Shown: positions 25,768-35,499, counted from the stretch's first letter. The stretch: 43,137 nt of DNA from Coriobacteriia bacterium (GCA_018368455.1 JAGZEG010000020.1:1-43137), one strand, 5' to 3'. Numbers and translations: made by a program. Notes: a model not told the origin generated them from the sequence alone.

Positions 25768-26538
25768 ATGGTGTTTGTGACCGGAGACGTTCACGGGTAT
25801 TTCGGGCGCCTCGAGCGCTTCTGCTCGTACCAGGGCACGACGCGCGACGACGTGCTCGTCGTCCTGGGTGACGCGTGCATCAACTTCTGGGGCGACGACG
25901 CCGACGTCAAGATCAAAGAGCGCATCGCCCACATGCCGATCACGATGTTGTGCGTGCACGGCAATCACGAGATGCGCCCGGCCACGCTGTCGGGCTACGT
26001 CGAGCGTCCCTGGCACGGTGGCTCTGTCTACGTTGAGGACGCCTATCCCAACCTATTGTTTGCCAAGGACGGCTCCCTTTTTGACCTCGAGGGCGCGTCC
26101 TGCCTCGTAGCGGGCGGCGCTTATTCCGTCGACAAGGACTGGCGCCTTGCCGACGGCCGCCGCTGGTTTGCCGACGAGCAGCCCGGCCCCGAGGAGAAGC
26201 GTGCCGTCGAGCAGGCGTGCGAGCGGGCGGGTTGGCGCGTCGACTACGTGTTCTCGCACACGTGCCCCATCGAGCAACGCCCCACGGAGGCGTTTCTCGC
26301 TCGCGTGCGCCAGAGCACGGTCGACACGAGCACGGAGGAGTGGCTCTCCTCGCTCGAGCAGCGTCTGACATTCGGGCGCTGGATGCACGGCCACTTTCAC
26401 ACGGATCGGATCGGCCCGGGCCCGTTCTGGGCGCTGTTCAAAGACGTCATCGAGCTGTCGAGCGGCCGCGTCCTCTACACGGCCGGCACAGACGCGTCCT
26501 ATCGTGCGCGCTCGTTCGGTGTTTCTCAGGAACAGTAG
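25768..26538 (+). CDS. Metallophosphoesterase (calcineurin-like)
   Basis: This 256-residue cytoplasmic protein carries the full set of calcineurin-like phosphoesterase motifs: GDVHG at residues 6-10, GD at 34-35, GNHE at 65-68, a later SHTCP histidine, and GHFHTD near 208. They bind two metal ions. The substrate (protein phosphate, nucleotide or other) cannot be told. No membrane segment is seen. It sits between gap and pgk, 88 bp after the former and 51 bp before the latter, which is not a usual glycolytic-operon member. Start ATG 25768 is preceded by AAAGGGC at a slightly long spacing. Confidence 0.85.
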   Translation: MVFVTGDVHGYFGRLERFCSYQGTTRDDVLVVLGDACINFWGDDADVKIKERIAHMPITMLCVHGNHEMRPATLSGYVERPWHGGSVYVEDAYPNLLFAKDGSLFDLEGASCLVAGGAYSVDKDWRLADGRRWFADEQPGPEEKRAVEQACERAGWRVDYVFSHTCPIEQRPTEAFLARVRQSTVDTSTEEWLSSLEQRLTFGRWMHGHFHTDRIGPGPFWALFKDVIELSSGRVLYTAGTDASYRARSFGVSQEQ

Positions 26539-26589
26539 ATAGCGGGTGGATGCCGCGCAGCTTCCGCCCTCAGACGAAAGGAACATTCC

Positions 26590-27772
<1,183 letters not shown>

Positions 27773-27786
<14 letters not shown>

Positions 27787-28594
27787 CGCTCGCCCGCAAC
27801 AGGCCGATGCCGGGCGTCGCGCGCTCGTCGTGGCCAACTGGAAGATGAACAAAACGTACTCGGAGGGCGTGCAGCTGGCCCAGGGCGTCGTCGACCGACT
27901 GGATCGGTCGTGGCGCCGTTCCGTCGACGTCGTGATGTGTCCGCCGTTCACGGTGCTGCGCGGCGTGAGCAACGTCATCGCGTTTGACTCCTCGTGGGCA
28001 AAGGTCGGCGCGCAGGACTGCTACTGGGAGCCTGAGGGCGCATACACGGGGGCCATATCCATCCCCATGCTCAAGGACCTCGACTGCTCGTACTGCATCG
28101 TCGGCCACTCCGAGCGCCGTGCGTACTTTGGCGAGACGGACGACGTCGTCGCCCGCAAGGCGGCCGCCCTCGTCGCCGCGGGCGTGACGCCGCTCGTGTG
28201 CGTCGGCGAGTCGCGCGACGTGTACGACGCTGGCGGCACCGTCGACTTCGTCGCGTCCCAGCTGCGCGCCAGCCTTGCCGGTGTCCCTTCGCCGCTTGGC
28301 ATCGGCGGCCTCGTTGTGGGATACGAGCCCGTGTGGGCCATCGGCAGCGGCCAGGTCCCGACGCCAGAGCACGCCCAGGCCGTGGCGTCTGCCGTGCGTG
28401 AGACTATCGGCGCGCTGTACGGGCTCGGCGTCGCGCGGGCTTCGCGCGTGCTGTACGGTGGTTCGGTCAAGGCCGGCAACGTCGCCGCCTTCACGGCGCA
28501 GCCCGACGTGGACGGCGTCCTTGTTGGGGGCGCCTCGCTGGACGCGGAAGCGTTCGTCGACATCGTGAGGGGAGTGCTGGGCGCCGATGCGTAA
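27773..28594 (+). CDS. tpiA: Triosephosphate isomerase
   Basis: This 273-residue enzyme interconverts dihydroxyacetone phosphate and glyceraldehyde 3-phosphate. The active-site Asn and Lys are at 22 and 24 (ANWKMNK), the catalytic His is in IVGHSERR and the catalytic Glu in GYEPVWAIGSG. The C-terminal phosphate-binding part is VLYGGSVKAGN. About a dozen extra N-terminal residues precede the usual start. ATG 27773 with GGAGG ten bases upstream is preferred over GTG 27755. It overlaps both pgk (14 bp) and gpmI (8 bp). Confidence 0.96.
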
Positions 28595-30134
28595 CTTTCC
28601 TGCCCTGCTCGTCATCATGGACGGCCTGGGGTGGGCGGAGCCCGGCCCCAGCAACGCCGTCTCGCTTGCCAACACGCCGAACATCGACGAGCTGTGGGCG
28701 TCATACCCACACACGACGCTCGGCGCGTCGGGGCCCGACGTCGGGCTTCCCGAGGGCCAGATGGGCAACTCGGAGGTCGGCCACCTCAACCTCGGCGCCG
28801 GCCGCGTCGTGCGCCAGGCGCTCGTGCGCATAAACGACGCTATCGACGACGGTTCGCTGCTCGAGAACCCCGTGCTGGGCCCCGCCATGGACGCCGTGGC
28901 GAAGTCGGGTGCGACGTTGCACCTCATGGGCCTCATGTCTCCGGGCGGCGTTCACTCAGAGATGCGCCACTGCCTGCGCCTCATCGACATGGCGTGCGCC
29001 CGTGGCGTGCGCCGCGTGCGCGTCCACGCGTTCCTCGATGGGCGTGACGTCGCCCCGGGCACAGGCATCGACAGCGTGCGCGAGCTCGCAGCCCACTGCG
29101 CCAACGCCTCGGAGCAGACGGGCAACGACGTGCGCATCGGCAGCGTCTCAGGCCGCTATTACGCCATGGATCGCGACAAACGCTGGGATCGCGTGAAGCG
29201 CGCGTGGGACGCCATCGTGCTTGGCTCCGGCGCGCCCGAGCAGATGCCGATTGCCGGCGTGCAGGCGTCGTACGACGCGGGCGTCACCGACGAGTTCGTT
29301 GTGCCGTTTCCCTGCGAGCCCGGAGGCATGGCCGACGGCGATGGCGTCGTGTTCTTCAACTTCCGTCCCGACCGGGCTCGCCAGCTGACGCGCACGCTCG
29401 TCGACCCGACGTTTGACGGTTTCGAGCGCGCCCGCTTCCCGAAGGTCGATGTCGTGACGCTGACGGAGTACGACCCGACGCTGCCCGTCAAGGTGGCGTT
29501 CCCCGAGGGCGTCGTCAGTGACACGCTCGCGGATGTGCTCGCCGAGCACGGTCTGCGCCAGTTCCATACTGCCGAGACGGAGAAGTACGCGCACGTGACG
29601 TTCTTCATAAACGGCGGCGTCGAGGCTCCGCACAGCGGGGAGACGCGCGCGCTGGTGGACTCGCCGAAGGTCGCGACGTACGACTTGCAGCCTCAGATGA
29701 GCGAGCCGCAGGTCGCTGAGGGCCTGCTGGCCGCCATCGAGGACGGCGTCGCTGACGTGTACATCGTCAACTTCGCCAACCCCGACATGGTGGGCCACAC
29801 GGGCAACCTCGAGGCCGCCATCAAGGCCGTGGAGGCGACGGACGACGGCATGGGGCGCATCGTGCGAGCCGTGCGCGAGCGGGGCGGCGTCGCGCTCGTC
29901 ACGGCGGACCACGGCAACTGCGACTGCATGTTCACGGTCGACGAGGCGGGGGAGCGCCACCCCGTGACGACGCACACGCTCGCTCGCGTGCCGTTCATCG
30001 TTGTGGCCGACGGCGTTCACGTGCGTGACGACGTTCAGGGGCGCCTGTGCGACGTGGCGCCGACGCTGCTCGACCTTGTGGACATTGAGAAGCCGGCGTC
30101 CTGGACAGGGCAGTCGCTCGTCACGCATGACTGA
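28587..30134 (+). CDS. gpmI: 2,3-bisphosphoglycerate-independent phosphoglycerate mutase
   Basis: This 515-residue manganese enzyme of the alkaline-phosphatase superfamily converts 3- to 2-phosphoglycerate. The first metal ligand is Asp12 in VIMDGLGW, and the phosphorylated serine is Ser62 in QMGNSEVGHLNLGAGR. Further motifs are HAFLDGRDVAPGT, VFFNFRPDRARQLT, NFANPDMVGHTGN and TADHGNCD. Length is typical. It overlaps the end of tpiA by eight bases, so translation is coupled. Confidence 0.97.
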   Translation: MRNFPALLVIMDGLGWAEPGPSNAVSLANTPNIDELWASYPHTTLGASGPDVGLPEGQMGNSEVGHLNLGAGRVVRQALVRINDAIDDGSLLENPVLGPAMDAVAKSGATLHLMGLMSPGGVHSEMRHCLRLIDMACARGVRRVRVHAFLDGRDVAPGTGIDSVRELAAHCANASEQTGNDVRIGSVSGRYYAMDRDKRWDRVKRAWDAIVLGSGAPEQMPIAGVQASYDAGVTDEFVVPFPCEPGGMADGDGVVFFNFRPDRARQLTRTLVDPTFDGFERARFPKVDVVTLTEYDPTLPVKVAFPEGVVSDTLADVLAEHGLRQFHTAETEKYAHVTFFINGGVEAPHSGETRALVDSPKVATYDLQPQMSEPQVAEGLLAAIEDGVADVYIVNFANPDMVGHTGNLEAAIKAVEATDDGMGRIVRAVRERGGVALVTADHGNCDCMFTVDEAGERHPVTTHTLARVPFIVVADGVHVRDDVQGRLCDVAPTLLDLVDIEKPASWTGQSLVTHD

Positions 30135-30206
30135 GATGTGCTAGATTAATGAGCTGTACGCGTGTGTGCGTGCAGTTTGACCCGCATTCGTCCCAAGGAG
30201 CTCGCG

Positions 30207-30464
30207 TTGTCTGTGCCGATGATCATCCTTACCATCCTGTGGTTCATTTCGGGCGTCGCCCTCATCTTCCTCATCCTCATGCACTCGGGTAAGGGTACGG
30301 GCGTCTCGGAGATGATTGCCGGCAGCATGTACTCCAACACGAGCGGCTCGGGCATCATCGAGAAGAACCTCGATCGCCTGACGATCATCTGTGCCCTCGT
30401 GTTCGTGGCGTGCCTGCTCGTCTTCATGATCTTCTTCCCGCAGGGCACCATTGCCGGCGCGTAA
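30207..30464 (+). CDS. secG: Preprotein translocase subunit SecG
   Basis: This 85-residue protein with two membrane spans is a small part of the SecYEG export channel. The first span is MIILTILWFISGVALIFLIL, the conserved loop is MHSGKGTGVSEMIAG and the second span is LTIICALVFVACLLVFMIFF. TTG 30207 is chosen as start because AAGGAG lies seven bases before it; GTG 30213 is another option. The ATG at 30219 would leave the ribosome site too far away. Linkage after gpmI is the common actinobacterial/firmicute order. A strong terminator follows. Confidence 0.92.
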   Translation: MSVPMIILTILWFISGVALIFLILMHSGKGTGVSEMIAGSMYSNTSGSGIIEKNLDRLTIICALVFVACLLVFMIFFPQGTIAGA

Positions 30465-30518
30465 CAGGTTCGAGTCAGGTTTACAGTCTTCTGCCTGCAA
30501 AAAGAATAAAAACGCTTT

Positions 30519-30560
30519 GAACCCCGCCTATTTTGCATAGAGCGGGGTTCTTTATTTATT
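30519..30560 (+). terminator. Intrinsic terminator of the gap-secG operon
   Basis: A perfect 9-bp stem GAACCCCGC (30519-30527) with GCGGGGTTC (30542-30550) is followed by TTTATTTATT. This is a classic Rho-independent terminator 55 bp after secG. Confidence 0.9.
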
Positions 30561-30611
30561 GTGCACGCTTCCACCTGAAAGCGGCTCAGGCTATGGGTTG
30601 ATGTCGCCGCT

Positions 30612-30620
30612 TGGTACTAT
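30612..30620 (+). promoter_or_regulatory. Possible extended -10 promoter of the opp operon
   Basis: TGGTACTAT fits the extended -10 pattern TGn-TAnnnT. No good -35 hexamer lies upstream. If used, it would give a leader of about 300 bases before oppB. Confidence 0.3.
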
Positions 30621-30762
30621 CACAAGATGCAGTGCCTCTGGGAGAGGGAGGACGTCTGCCCAACCGACTGTTTCGTTGTACCGGGGTGATCCGTTACCGA
30701 CTCGAAACAATGGGCGGCCTTAATTAAATCCCACGTAGCACATGCAGTGTTCGTGTCAGGAA

Positions 30763-30801
30763 GGGGAGCGATCCCCGGTTGTCCACGGGGGAGAGATCCC
30801 C
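30763..30801. repeat. Tandem palindromes GGGGAGnGATCCCC upstream of oppB
   Basis: GGGGAGCGATCCCC (30763-30776) and GGGGAGAGATCCCC (30788-30801) are nearly identical 14-base inverted repeats with start-to-start spacing of 25 bp. They may be paired operator sites or leader hairpins. Confidence 0.5.
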
Positions 30802-30928
30802 ACGAGACCCGTCGATGCGTCGTCCGCCATGCGGAGGGCGCATGTGCCAGACGCGCGACGACGGGACGGTCGGCATGCACGCCCGCAAGGCGCAGGCGGG
30901 TGCGCGTCGACATAAGGAAGGTGAACGA

Positions 30929-32014
30929 ATGGGCAAGTACATCCTCAAGCGCATCCTGCAGTTCATCCCGGTGTTTATCGGCGTCACGATCATTCTCTTC
31001 GTGATCAAAAACGTCGTGCCCGGCGACCCCATCAAGCTCATTACGGGCGAGAAGGCGGTCACCCCCGAGATCGAGCTTCAGCTCAGGATCGCAAACGGAC
31101 TCGTCGAGAGCGAACCGATACTCGATGAGAACGGCAACCCGACGTACAACGATGACGGCTCCGAGCGTCGCCAGGCCATGCTCGACGAGAACGGCGAGCC
31201 GGTCAAAACGCCGCTGTGGAAGCAGTACATCACATACGTCAGCGGCCTCCTCCACGGTGACCTCGGCGACTCGTACACAAAGAAGATGCCCGTGATCGAC
31301 ATCTTCGCCCAGAAGTACCCCTATACTGTGCGCCTGGCGCTCGTGGCCATCTGCATCGAGATCGTCATCGGTATCGGAGCCGGTATCATCTCGGCTATCA
31401 AGCGCTACTCGTTCTGGGACGTGCTCGTAACGCTGTGTACGTCGGTGCTCGTCGCCATGCCCGCATTCTGGTTAGGCATGCTGTTACAGCTGTTCTTCGG
31501 CGTCATGCTCAAGCAGTGGACGGGCGGCGCGCTGGCCCTGCCCATCTCTGGCGCAGGCGGACCGACGTCGAACTTCCCGGAGTGGATGCACTACATCCTG
31601 CCCGCCATCACGCTGGCGTCCGTCTCGACGGCCTATGCCGCCCGCATCATGCGCTCGCAGCTGCTTGACGTCATGAACGCGGACTACATCCGCACGGCTA
31701 TTGCGAAGGGCCTGTCGCGCCGTCAGGTCATCGTGCACCATGCGCTCAAGAACGCGCTCATCCCCGTCGTCACGTACATCGGCATCGACTTTGGCGGCAT
31801 GCTCTCTGGCGCCATCCTCACAGAGACGGTCTTCAACTGGCCCGGTATCGGATACGAGGTGTATCAGGCCATCACGAGACGAGACTGGCCCATCGTTATG
31901 GGCGGCGTCGCGCTCGTCGTGATCGTTGTGCTCGTCATCAGCCTCATCGTCGACATCAGCTACGCCTTCCTGGATCCGCGCATCAGGTACGGCGCCAAGA
32001 AGGAAGGGAGGTAG
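30929..32014 (+). CDS. oppB: Oligopeptide/dipeptide ABC permease OppB
   Basis: This 361-residue membrane protein is the first permease of a peptide importer. The N-terminus MGKYILKRILQFIPVFIGVT is typical of OppB/DppB, and the EAA loop is YIRTAIAKGLSRRQVIVHHA, followed by NALIPVVTYIG. Six membrane spans are visible. The outside loop after the first span is enlarged (about residues 50-95) and contains LDENG twice, at 65-69 and 85-89. GGAAGGTG lies just before ATG 30929; the upstream open frame is not likely to be used. A peptide-binding protein gene would usually lie nearby but is not found here. Confidence 0.92.
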   Translation: MGKYILKRILQFIPVFIGVTIILFVIKNVVPGDPIKLITGEKAVTPEIELQLRIANGLVESEPILDENGNPTYNDDGSERRQAMLDENGEPVKTPLWKQYITYVSGLLHGDLGDSYTKKMPVIDIFAQKYPYTVRLALVAICIEIVIGIGAGIISAIKRYSFWDVLVTLCTSVLVAMPAFWLGMLLQLFFGVMLKQWTGGALALPISGAGGPTSNFPEWMHYILPAITLASVSTAYAARIMRSQLLDVMNADYIRTAIAKGLSRRQVIVHHALKNALIPVVTYIGIDFGGMLSGAILTETVFNWPGIGYEVYQAITRRDWPIVMGGVALVVIVVLVISLIVDISYAFLDPRIRYGAKKEGR

Positions 32015-32018
32015 TCCT

Positions 32019-33023
32019 ATGGAGTACGGTTCTGCAGCCCCGATGCCCGGCCTTGACGGCACGGGCGCCATGAGGACCGCTTCCGGCACCTCGGCTACGA
32101 GCGTTCCGCCCACGACGCCGGGCAGCTCACCGGCTGGCGAGCAGACGCACGCCAAGCAGCGCACGCTGTGGGGCGACGCGTTCCACCGCCTGCTGAAGAA
32201 CAAGCTCGCCGTTATCGCGCTCATCTGGATTCTCATCGTTGTTGTCGTTGCGTGCACGGCTGACCTCTGGGTGCCCCAGACGCTCGGTTCGCCCACGGAT
32301 CTCGACACGTCGAAGTCGGCGTCCCAGTCCCTGCTACCCCCGTCGTTCGAGCACCCGTTCGGCACGGACCTCACGGGCCGCGACGTCCTGTCGCGTGTCA
32401 TCTACGGCGCCCGCATCTCGCTGGCCGTCGGCCTGCTCGCCACGTCCATCTCGACGCTGCTCGGCCTCATCATGGGCGCGCTCGCCGCGTACTACGGCGG
32501 CATCTGGGACGTTCTGATCATGCGCCTCGCCGACATCTTCCTGGCGTTCCCGTACATCCTGTTCGTGATCTCGCTGCTTGCGGTTGTCGGGCCAGGCTTC
32601 CAAAACGTGTTCATAGCCATCGGCATCTTGGGATGGCCGTCTATCGCCCGTGTGTTCCGCAGCGCCATTCTCTCCGTCAAGGAGAACGACTACGTCGACG
32701 CCGCCCGCTCCATGGGCGCCAGCGACGCGCGCATCATCATCAAGCACATCTTCCCGAACTCCGTCGCGACGATCGTCGTGTACGCCACGATGAGCATCGG
32801 CGGCGCCATCCTCACGGAGAGCGCGCTGTCGTTCCTCGGCATGGGCGTTCAGCCGCCCACCCCGTCGTGGGGCGTCATGATCTCCGACGGCAAGCAGTTC
32901 CTCATGAACGCACCGTGGCTCATGTTCTGCCCGGGCATGGCCATCCTCTCGACCGTGCTGGCGTTTACCGTGCTCGGCGACGGCCTGCGTGACGCCCTCG
33001 ACGTGAAGATGAAGGATGCGTGA
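32019..33023 (+). CDS. oppC: Oligopeptide/dipeptide ABC permease OppC
   Basis: This 334-residue membrane protein is the second permease. A Ser/Thr/Pro/Gly-rich soluble N-terminus of about 45 residues is followed by the usual QRTLWGDAFHRLLKNKLAVI and a first span. The family motif HPFGTDLTGRDVLSRVIYGA and the EAA loop DYVDAARSMGASDARIIIKH are clear, and the end has TPSWGVMISDG. GGAGGT is six bases before ATG 32019, four bases past the oppB stop. Confidence 0.93.
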   Translation: MEYGSAAPMPGLDGTGAMRTASGTSATSVPPTTPGSSPAGEQTHAKQRTLWGDAFHRLLKNKLAVIALIWILIVVVVACTADLWVPQTLGSPTDLDTSKSASQSLLPPSFEHPFGTDLTGRDVLSRVIYGARISLAVGLLATSISTLLGLIMGALAAYYGGIWDVLIMRLADIFLAFPYILFVISLLAVVGPGFQNVFIAIGILGWPSIARVFRSAILSVKENDYVDAARSMGASDARIIIKHIFPNSVATIVVYATMSIGGAILTESALSFLGMGVQPPTPSWGVMISDGKQFLMNAPWLMFCPGMAILSTVLAFTVLGDGLRDALDVKMKDA

Positions 33024-33030
33024 TAGACCG

Positions 33031-34158
33031 ATGGCAGCCAATGCTACGAACCCGACGGATCTGAAGAACCAGCCGATTCCCGAGGGCCACCACCTGCTCG
33101 AGGTCAACGACCTCAAGATGTACTTCCATACCCGCGATGGCGTCGTGCGCGCCGTCGACGGCGTGACGTACCACCTCGACCCCGGCGAGACGCTCGGCGT
33201 CGTCGGCGAGTCCGGCTCGGGCAAGTCCGTGACGGTCATGACGATCATGGGCCTCATCGACATGCCTCCGGGCAAGATCGAGGGCGGAGACGTCCTGTAT
33301 CGCGGTCGCTCGCTTCTCACGATGGACGAGAAGGAGAAGCGCCACGTCCGCGGTAACGATATCGCCATGGTGTTCCAGGACCCGATGAGCTCGCTGAACC
33401 CCGTCTACAAGATCGGGCGCCAGCTGGGCGAGGGCCTGCGCATCCACAAGGGCCTGTCGAAGAAGGAGGCGTGGCAGCGCGCCATTGAGCTGCTCGACCT
33501 CGTTGGCATCCCCAACCCGGAGGAGCGCGTCAAGGACTACCCCCACCAGTTCTCCGGCGGCATGCGCCAGCGCGTCATGATCGCCATGGCACTGGCGTGC
33601 GAGCCCGACATTCTCATCGCCGACGAGCCGACGACGGCCCTGGACGTGACGATCCAGGCGCAGATCATCGAGCTCATGAAGGAGATGCAGAAGAAGAACG
33701 GCAACGCCATCATCATGATCACCCACGACCTGGGCGTCGTCGCCGACATGGCCGACAAGATCATGGTCATGTACGCTGGCCGTCCCGTCGAGTTCGGCAC
33801 GGCTGACGAGATCTTCTACACACCTCGCCACCCGTACACGTGGGGCCTGCACAACTCCATCCCGGAGCAGACCATCGACGAGAAGAAGGCTCTGACGCCC
33901 ATCAAGGGCAATCCGCCGAGCCTCGTTGACCTCCCGAAGGGCTGCGCGTTCTCGCCGCGCTGCCCGTTCGCGAAGAAGATCTGCTTCGAGGAGAAGCCGC
34001 CGCGCTATACGACGTCGACGGGGCACTACGCGTGCTGCCACTTCGCCGACGACGACGCGTTCGTGAACGCGAACATGCCCGAGACGTCGCGCACGAACCC
34101 TGATCTCAAGCGCGGTCCCGCAACAGCATCTGTCGCTTCGAAGGGAGGCGAGCAGTAA
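33031..34158 (+). CDS. oppD: Oligopeptide/dipeptide ABC ATPase OppD
   Basis: This 375-residue cytoplasmic ATPase has Walker A GESGSGKS, Q-loop MVFQDPMSSLNP, signature FSGGMRQRVMIAMAL, Walker B ILIADEPTTALD and switch histidine MITHDLG. The oligopeptide-specific C-terminal part carries a cysteine cluster (CAFSPRCPFAKKIC, then ACCHF). A similar region holds an iron-sulfur cluster in mycobacterial OppD. ATG 33031 is preferred over ATG 33016, though its ribosome site is weak. Its stop shares a base with the oppF ATG (TAATG). Confidence 0.94.
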   Translation: MAANATNPTDLKNQPIPEGHHLLEVNDLKMYFHTRDGVVRAVDGVTYHLDPGETLGVVGESGSGKSVTVMTIMGLIDMPPGKIEGGDVLYRGRSLLTMDEKEKRHVRGNDIAMVFQDPMSSLNPVYKIGRQLGEGLRIHKGLSKKEAWQRAIELLDLVGIPNPEERVKDYPHQFSGGMRQRVMIAMALACEPDILIADEPTTALDVTIQAQIIELMKEMQKKNGNAIIMITHDLGVVADMADKIMVMYAGRPVEFGTADEIFYTPRHPYTWGLHNSIPEQTIDEKKALTPIKGNPPSLVDLPKGCAFSPRCPFAKKICFEEKPPRYTTSTGHYACCHFADDDAFVNANMPETSRTNPDLKRGPATASVASKGGEQ

Positions 34159-35219
34159 TGGCAGACGCCACGAGCACGAAGGCGGCCGGCACCCCGGCGG
34201 CCGCTGACAAGGACGTTCTGCTTGACGTCCGCCACCTCAGCAAGGAGTTCCCCGCCCAGAGCGGCGTGTTCCTGTCGCACCTCTCGTCGAAGGTCTCGGC
34301 TGTCCAAGACGTTAGCTTCCAGATTCGTCGCGGCGAGACGCTCGGCCTCGTAGGTGAGTCCGGCTGCGGCAAGTCGACGACAGGGCGCAGCATCATGCGC
34401 CTGACGCAGCCGACTGCTGGCGAGGTCATCTTCAACGGCGAGGACGTCGCCAAGTTCCATGGCAGGCAGCTCAAGCAGTACCGCTCCAAGGTTCAGTACA
34501 TCTTCCAGGATCCGTATGCGAGCCTGAACCCCCGCATGACGATCTCTGAGATCATTCAGGAGCCGCTCGTCATCCAGGGCAAGATGAAGGACCGCTCTGA
34601 GCGCGAGGCTTATGTGCGCAAGCTCCTGGGCATGGTTGGCCTTAACCCGGAGCACGCGAGCCGCTACCCGCACGAGTTCTCTGGCGGTCAGCGCCAGCGC
34701 GTCGGCATCGCCCGCGCGTTTGCCATGAGCCCCGAGCTCATCATCTGCGATGAGCCCGTCTCGGCTCTGGACGTCTCCATCCAGGCTCAGGTGCTCAACC
34801 TGCTCAAGGAGCTCCAGAGCGAGTTTGGCACGACGTACCTGTTCATCGCACACGACCTGTCGGTCGTCCAGCACATCTCCGATCGCGTCGCGGTCATGTA
34901 CCTGGGCAACCTCGTCGAGATCTCTGGCTGGAAGGGCCTGTACCACACGCCGTTCCATCCCTACACGCAGTCGCTGCTCTCGGCTGTGCCCGTGCCCGAT
35001 CCCGACGTCCAGCGCACGCGTGAGCGCATCGTTCTGCCGGGTGACCCGCCGTCGCCCATCAACCCGCCGTCGGGCTGCCGCTTCCACACGCGCTGCCCCA
35101 TCGCGAAGGACATCTGCGGCAAAGAGAAGCCGGAGATGCGCCAGGTGGGGGAGGATCACTTCTGCGCGTGCCACTTTGCAGAGGCGTTCCCCATCAAGCA
35201 GAGCTCCATCAACCTGTAA
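34158..35219 (+). CDS. oppF: Oligopeptide/dipeptide ABC ATPase OppF
   Basis: This 353-residue ATPase pairs with OppD. Motifs are Walker A GESGCGKST, Q-loop YIFQDPYASLNP, signature FSGGQRQRVGIARA, Walker B LIICDEPVSALD and FIAHDLSVV. The C-terminal extension again has the cysteine cluster (CRFHTRCPIAKDIC, then CACHF). An Ala/Thr-rich N-terminus of about 20 residues precedes the core. GGGAGGCG lies before ATG 34158. A UUCG-loop terminator follows, so oppBCDF is a complete transcription unit. Confidence 0.94.
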   Translation: MADATSTKAAGTPAAADKDVLLDVRHLSKEFPAQSGVFLSHLSSKVSAVQDVSFQIRRGETLGLVGESGCGKSTTGRSIMRLTQPTAGEVIFNGEDVAKFHGRQLKQYRSKVQYIFQDPYASLNPRMTISEIIQEPLVIQGKMKDRSEREAYVRKLLGMVGLNPEHASRYPHEFSGGQRQRVGIARAFAMSPELIICDEPVSALDVSIQAQVLNLLKELQSEFGTTYLFIAHDLSVVQHISDRVAVMYLGNLVEISGWKGLYHTPFHPYTQSLLSAVPVPDPDVQRTRERIVLPGDPPSPINPPSGCRFHTRCPIAKDICGKEKPEMRQVGEDHFCACHFAEAFPIKQSSINL

Positions 35220-35224
35220 GCAAA

Positions 35225-35260
35225 AGGGCGCTTCCTTCGGGAGGCGCCCTCTTTCGTTCT
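35225..35260 (+). terminator. Intrinsic terminator of oppBCDF
   Basis: AGGGCGCTTCC with GGAGGCGCCCT forms an 11-bp stem (one G-U wobble) closed by a UUCG tetraloop, 35225-35250, and is followed by CTTTCGTTCT. It lies six bases past the oppF stop. Confidence 0.88.
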
Positions 35261-35325
35261 AAATGCCTGGTGTTAGGCCAATTGTGTGCTTGTCTCCACA
35301 ACTTCAAGTTTCTCGAAAAAGGGGC

Positions 35326-35354
35326 TTGCGCTACGGTTGCCTCACCCTTATATT
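35326..35354 (+). promoter_or_regulatory. Promoter of tRNA-Leu
   Basis: TTGCGC (35326-35331) and TATATT (35349-35354) are spaced by 17 bp and end 13 bp before the tRNA, matching a housekeeping sigma promoter. Confidence 0.8.
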
Positions 35355-35367
35355 AAACAAGCTCAAC

Positions 35368-35457
35368 GTCGGAGTGGCGGAATTGGCAGACGCGCTAGCT
35401 TGAGGTGCTAGTGACCACTTTGAGGTCTTGCGGGTTCAAGTCCCGCCTCCGACACCA
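35368..35457 (+). tRNA. tRNA-Leu (anticodon GAG)
   Basis: This 90-base class II tRNA has acceptor stem GTCGGAG/CTCCGAC, discriminator A and encoded CCA. The anticodon stem CTAGC/GCTAG closes the loop TTGAGGT (anticodon GAG). The long variable arm follows, then the T-loop in GGGTTCAAGTCCC. It has its own promoter and terminator. Confidence 0.96.
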
Positions 35458-35469
35458 TTGAACAAATGA

Positions 35470-35499
35470 GGGGGCCTCTCCTAGGAGAGGCCCCCTTTT
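35470..35499 (+). terminator. Intrinsic terminator of tRNA-Leu
   Basis: A perfect 26-base palindrome (35470-35495, opening GGGGGCCTCTCC) is followed by TTTT. The TATATG at 35502-35507, with TGC before it, could act as an extended -10 for the next gene. Confidence 0.92.

Larger units (their letters stand above)
30561..30928. other. Long structured leader before the opp operon
   Basis: This region holds no credible gene. It has an extended -10-like element near 30612-30620, an inverted repeat TGTTTCG (30669-30675) / CGAAACA (30703-30709), an AT-rich TTAATTAAAT near 30720, and two tandem short palindromes at 30763-30776 and 30788-30801. I do not recognise a known riboswitch class in it. Confidence 0.5.

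Noticed and set aside
30627..30928. A riboswitch or T-box in the opp leader
   Set aside because: Several hairpins are visible, but no conserved core of a known class (T-box, SAM, cobalamin, glycine, lysine) could be found, so it is only reported as structured leader.
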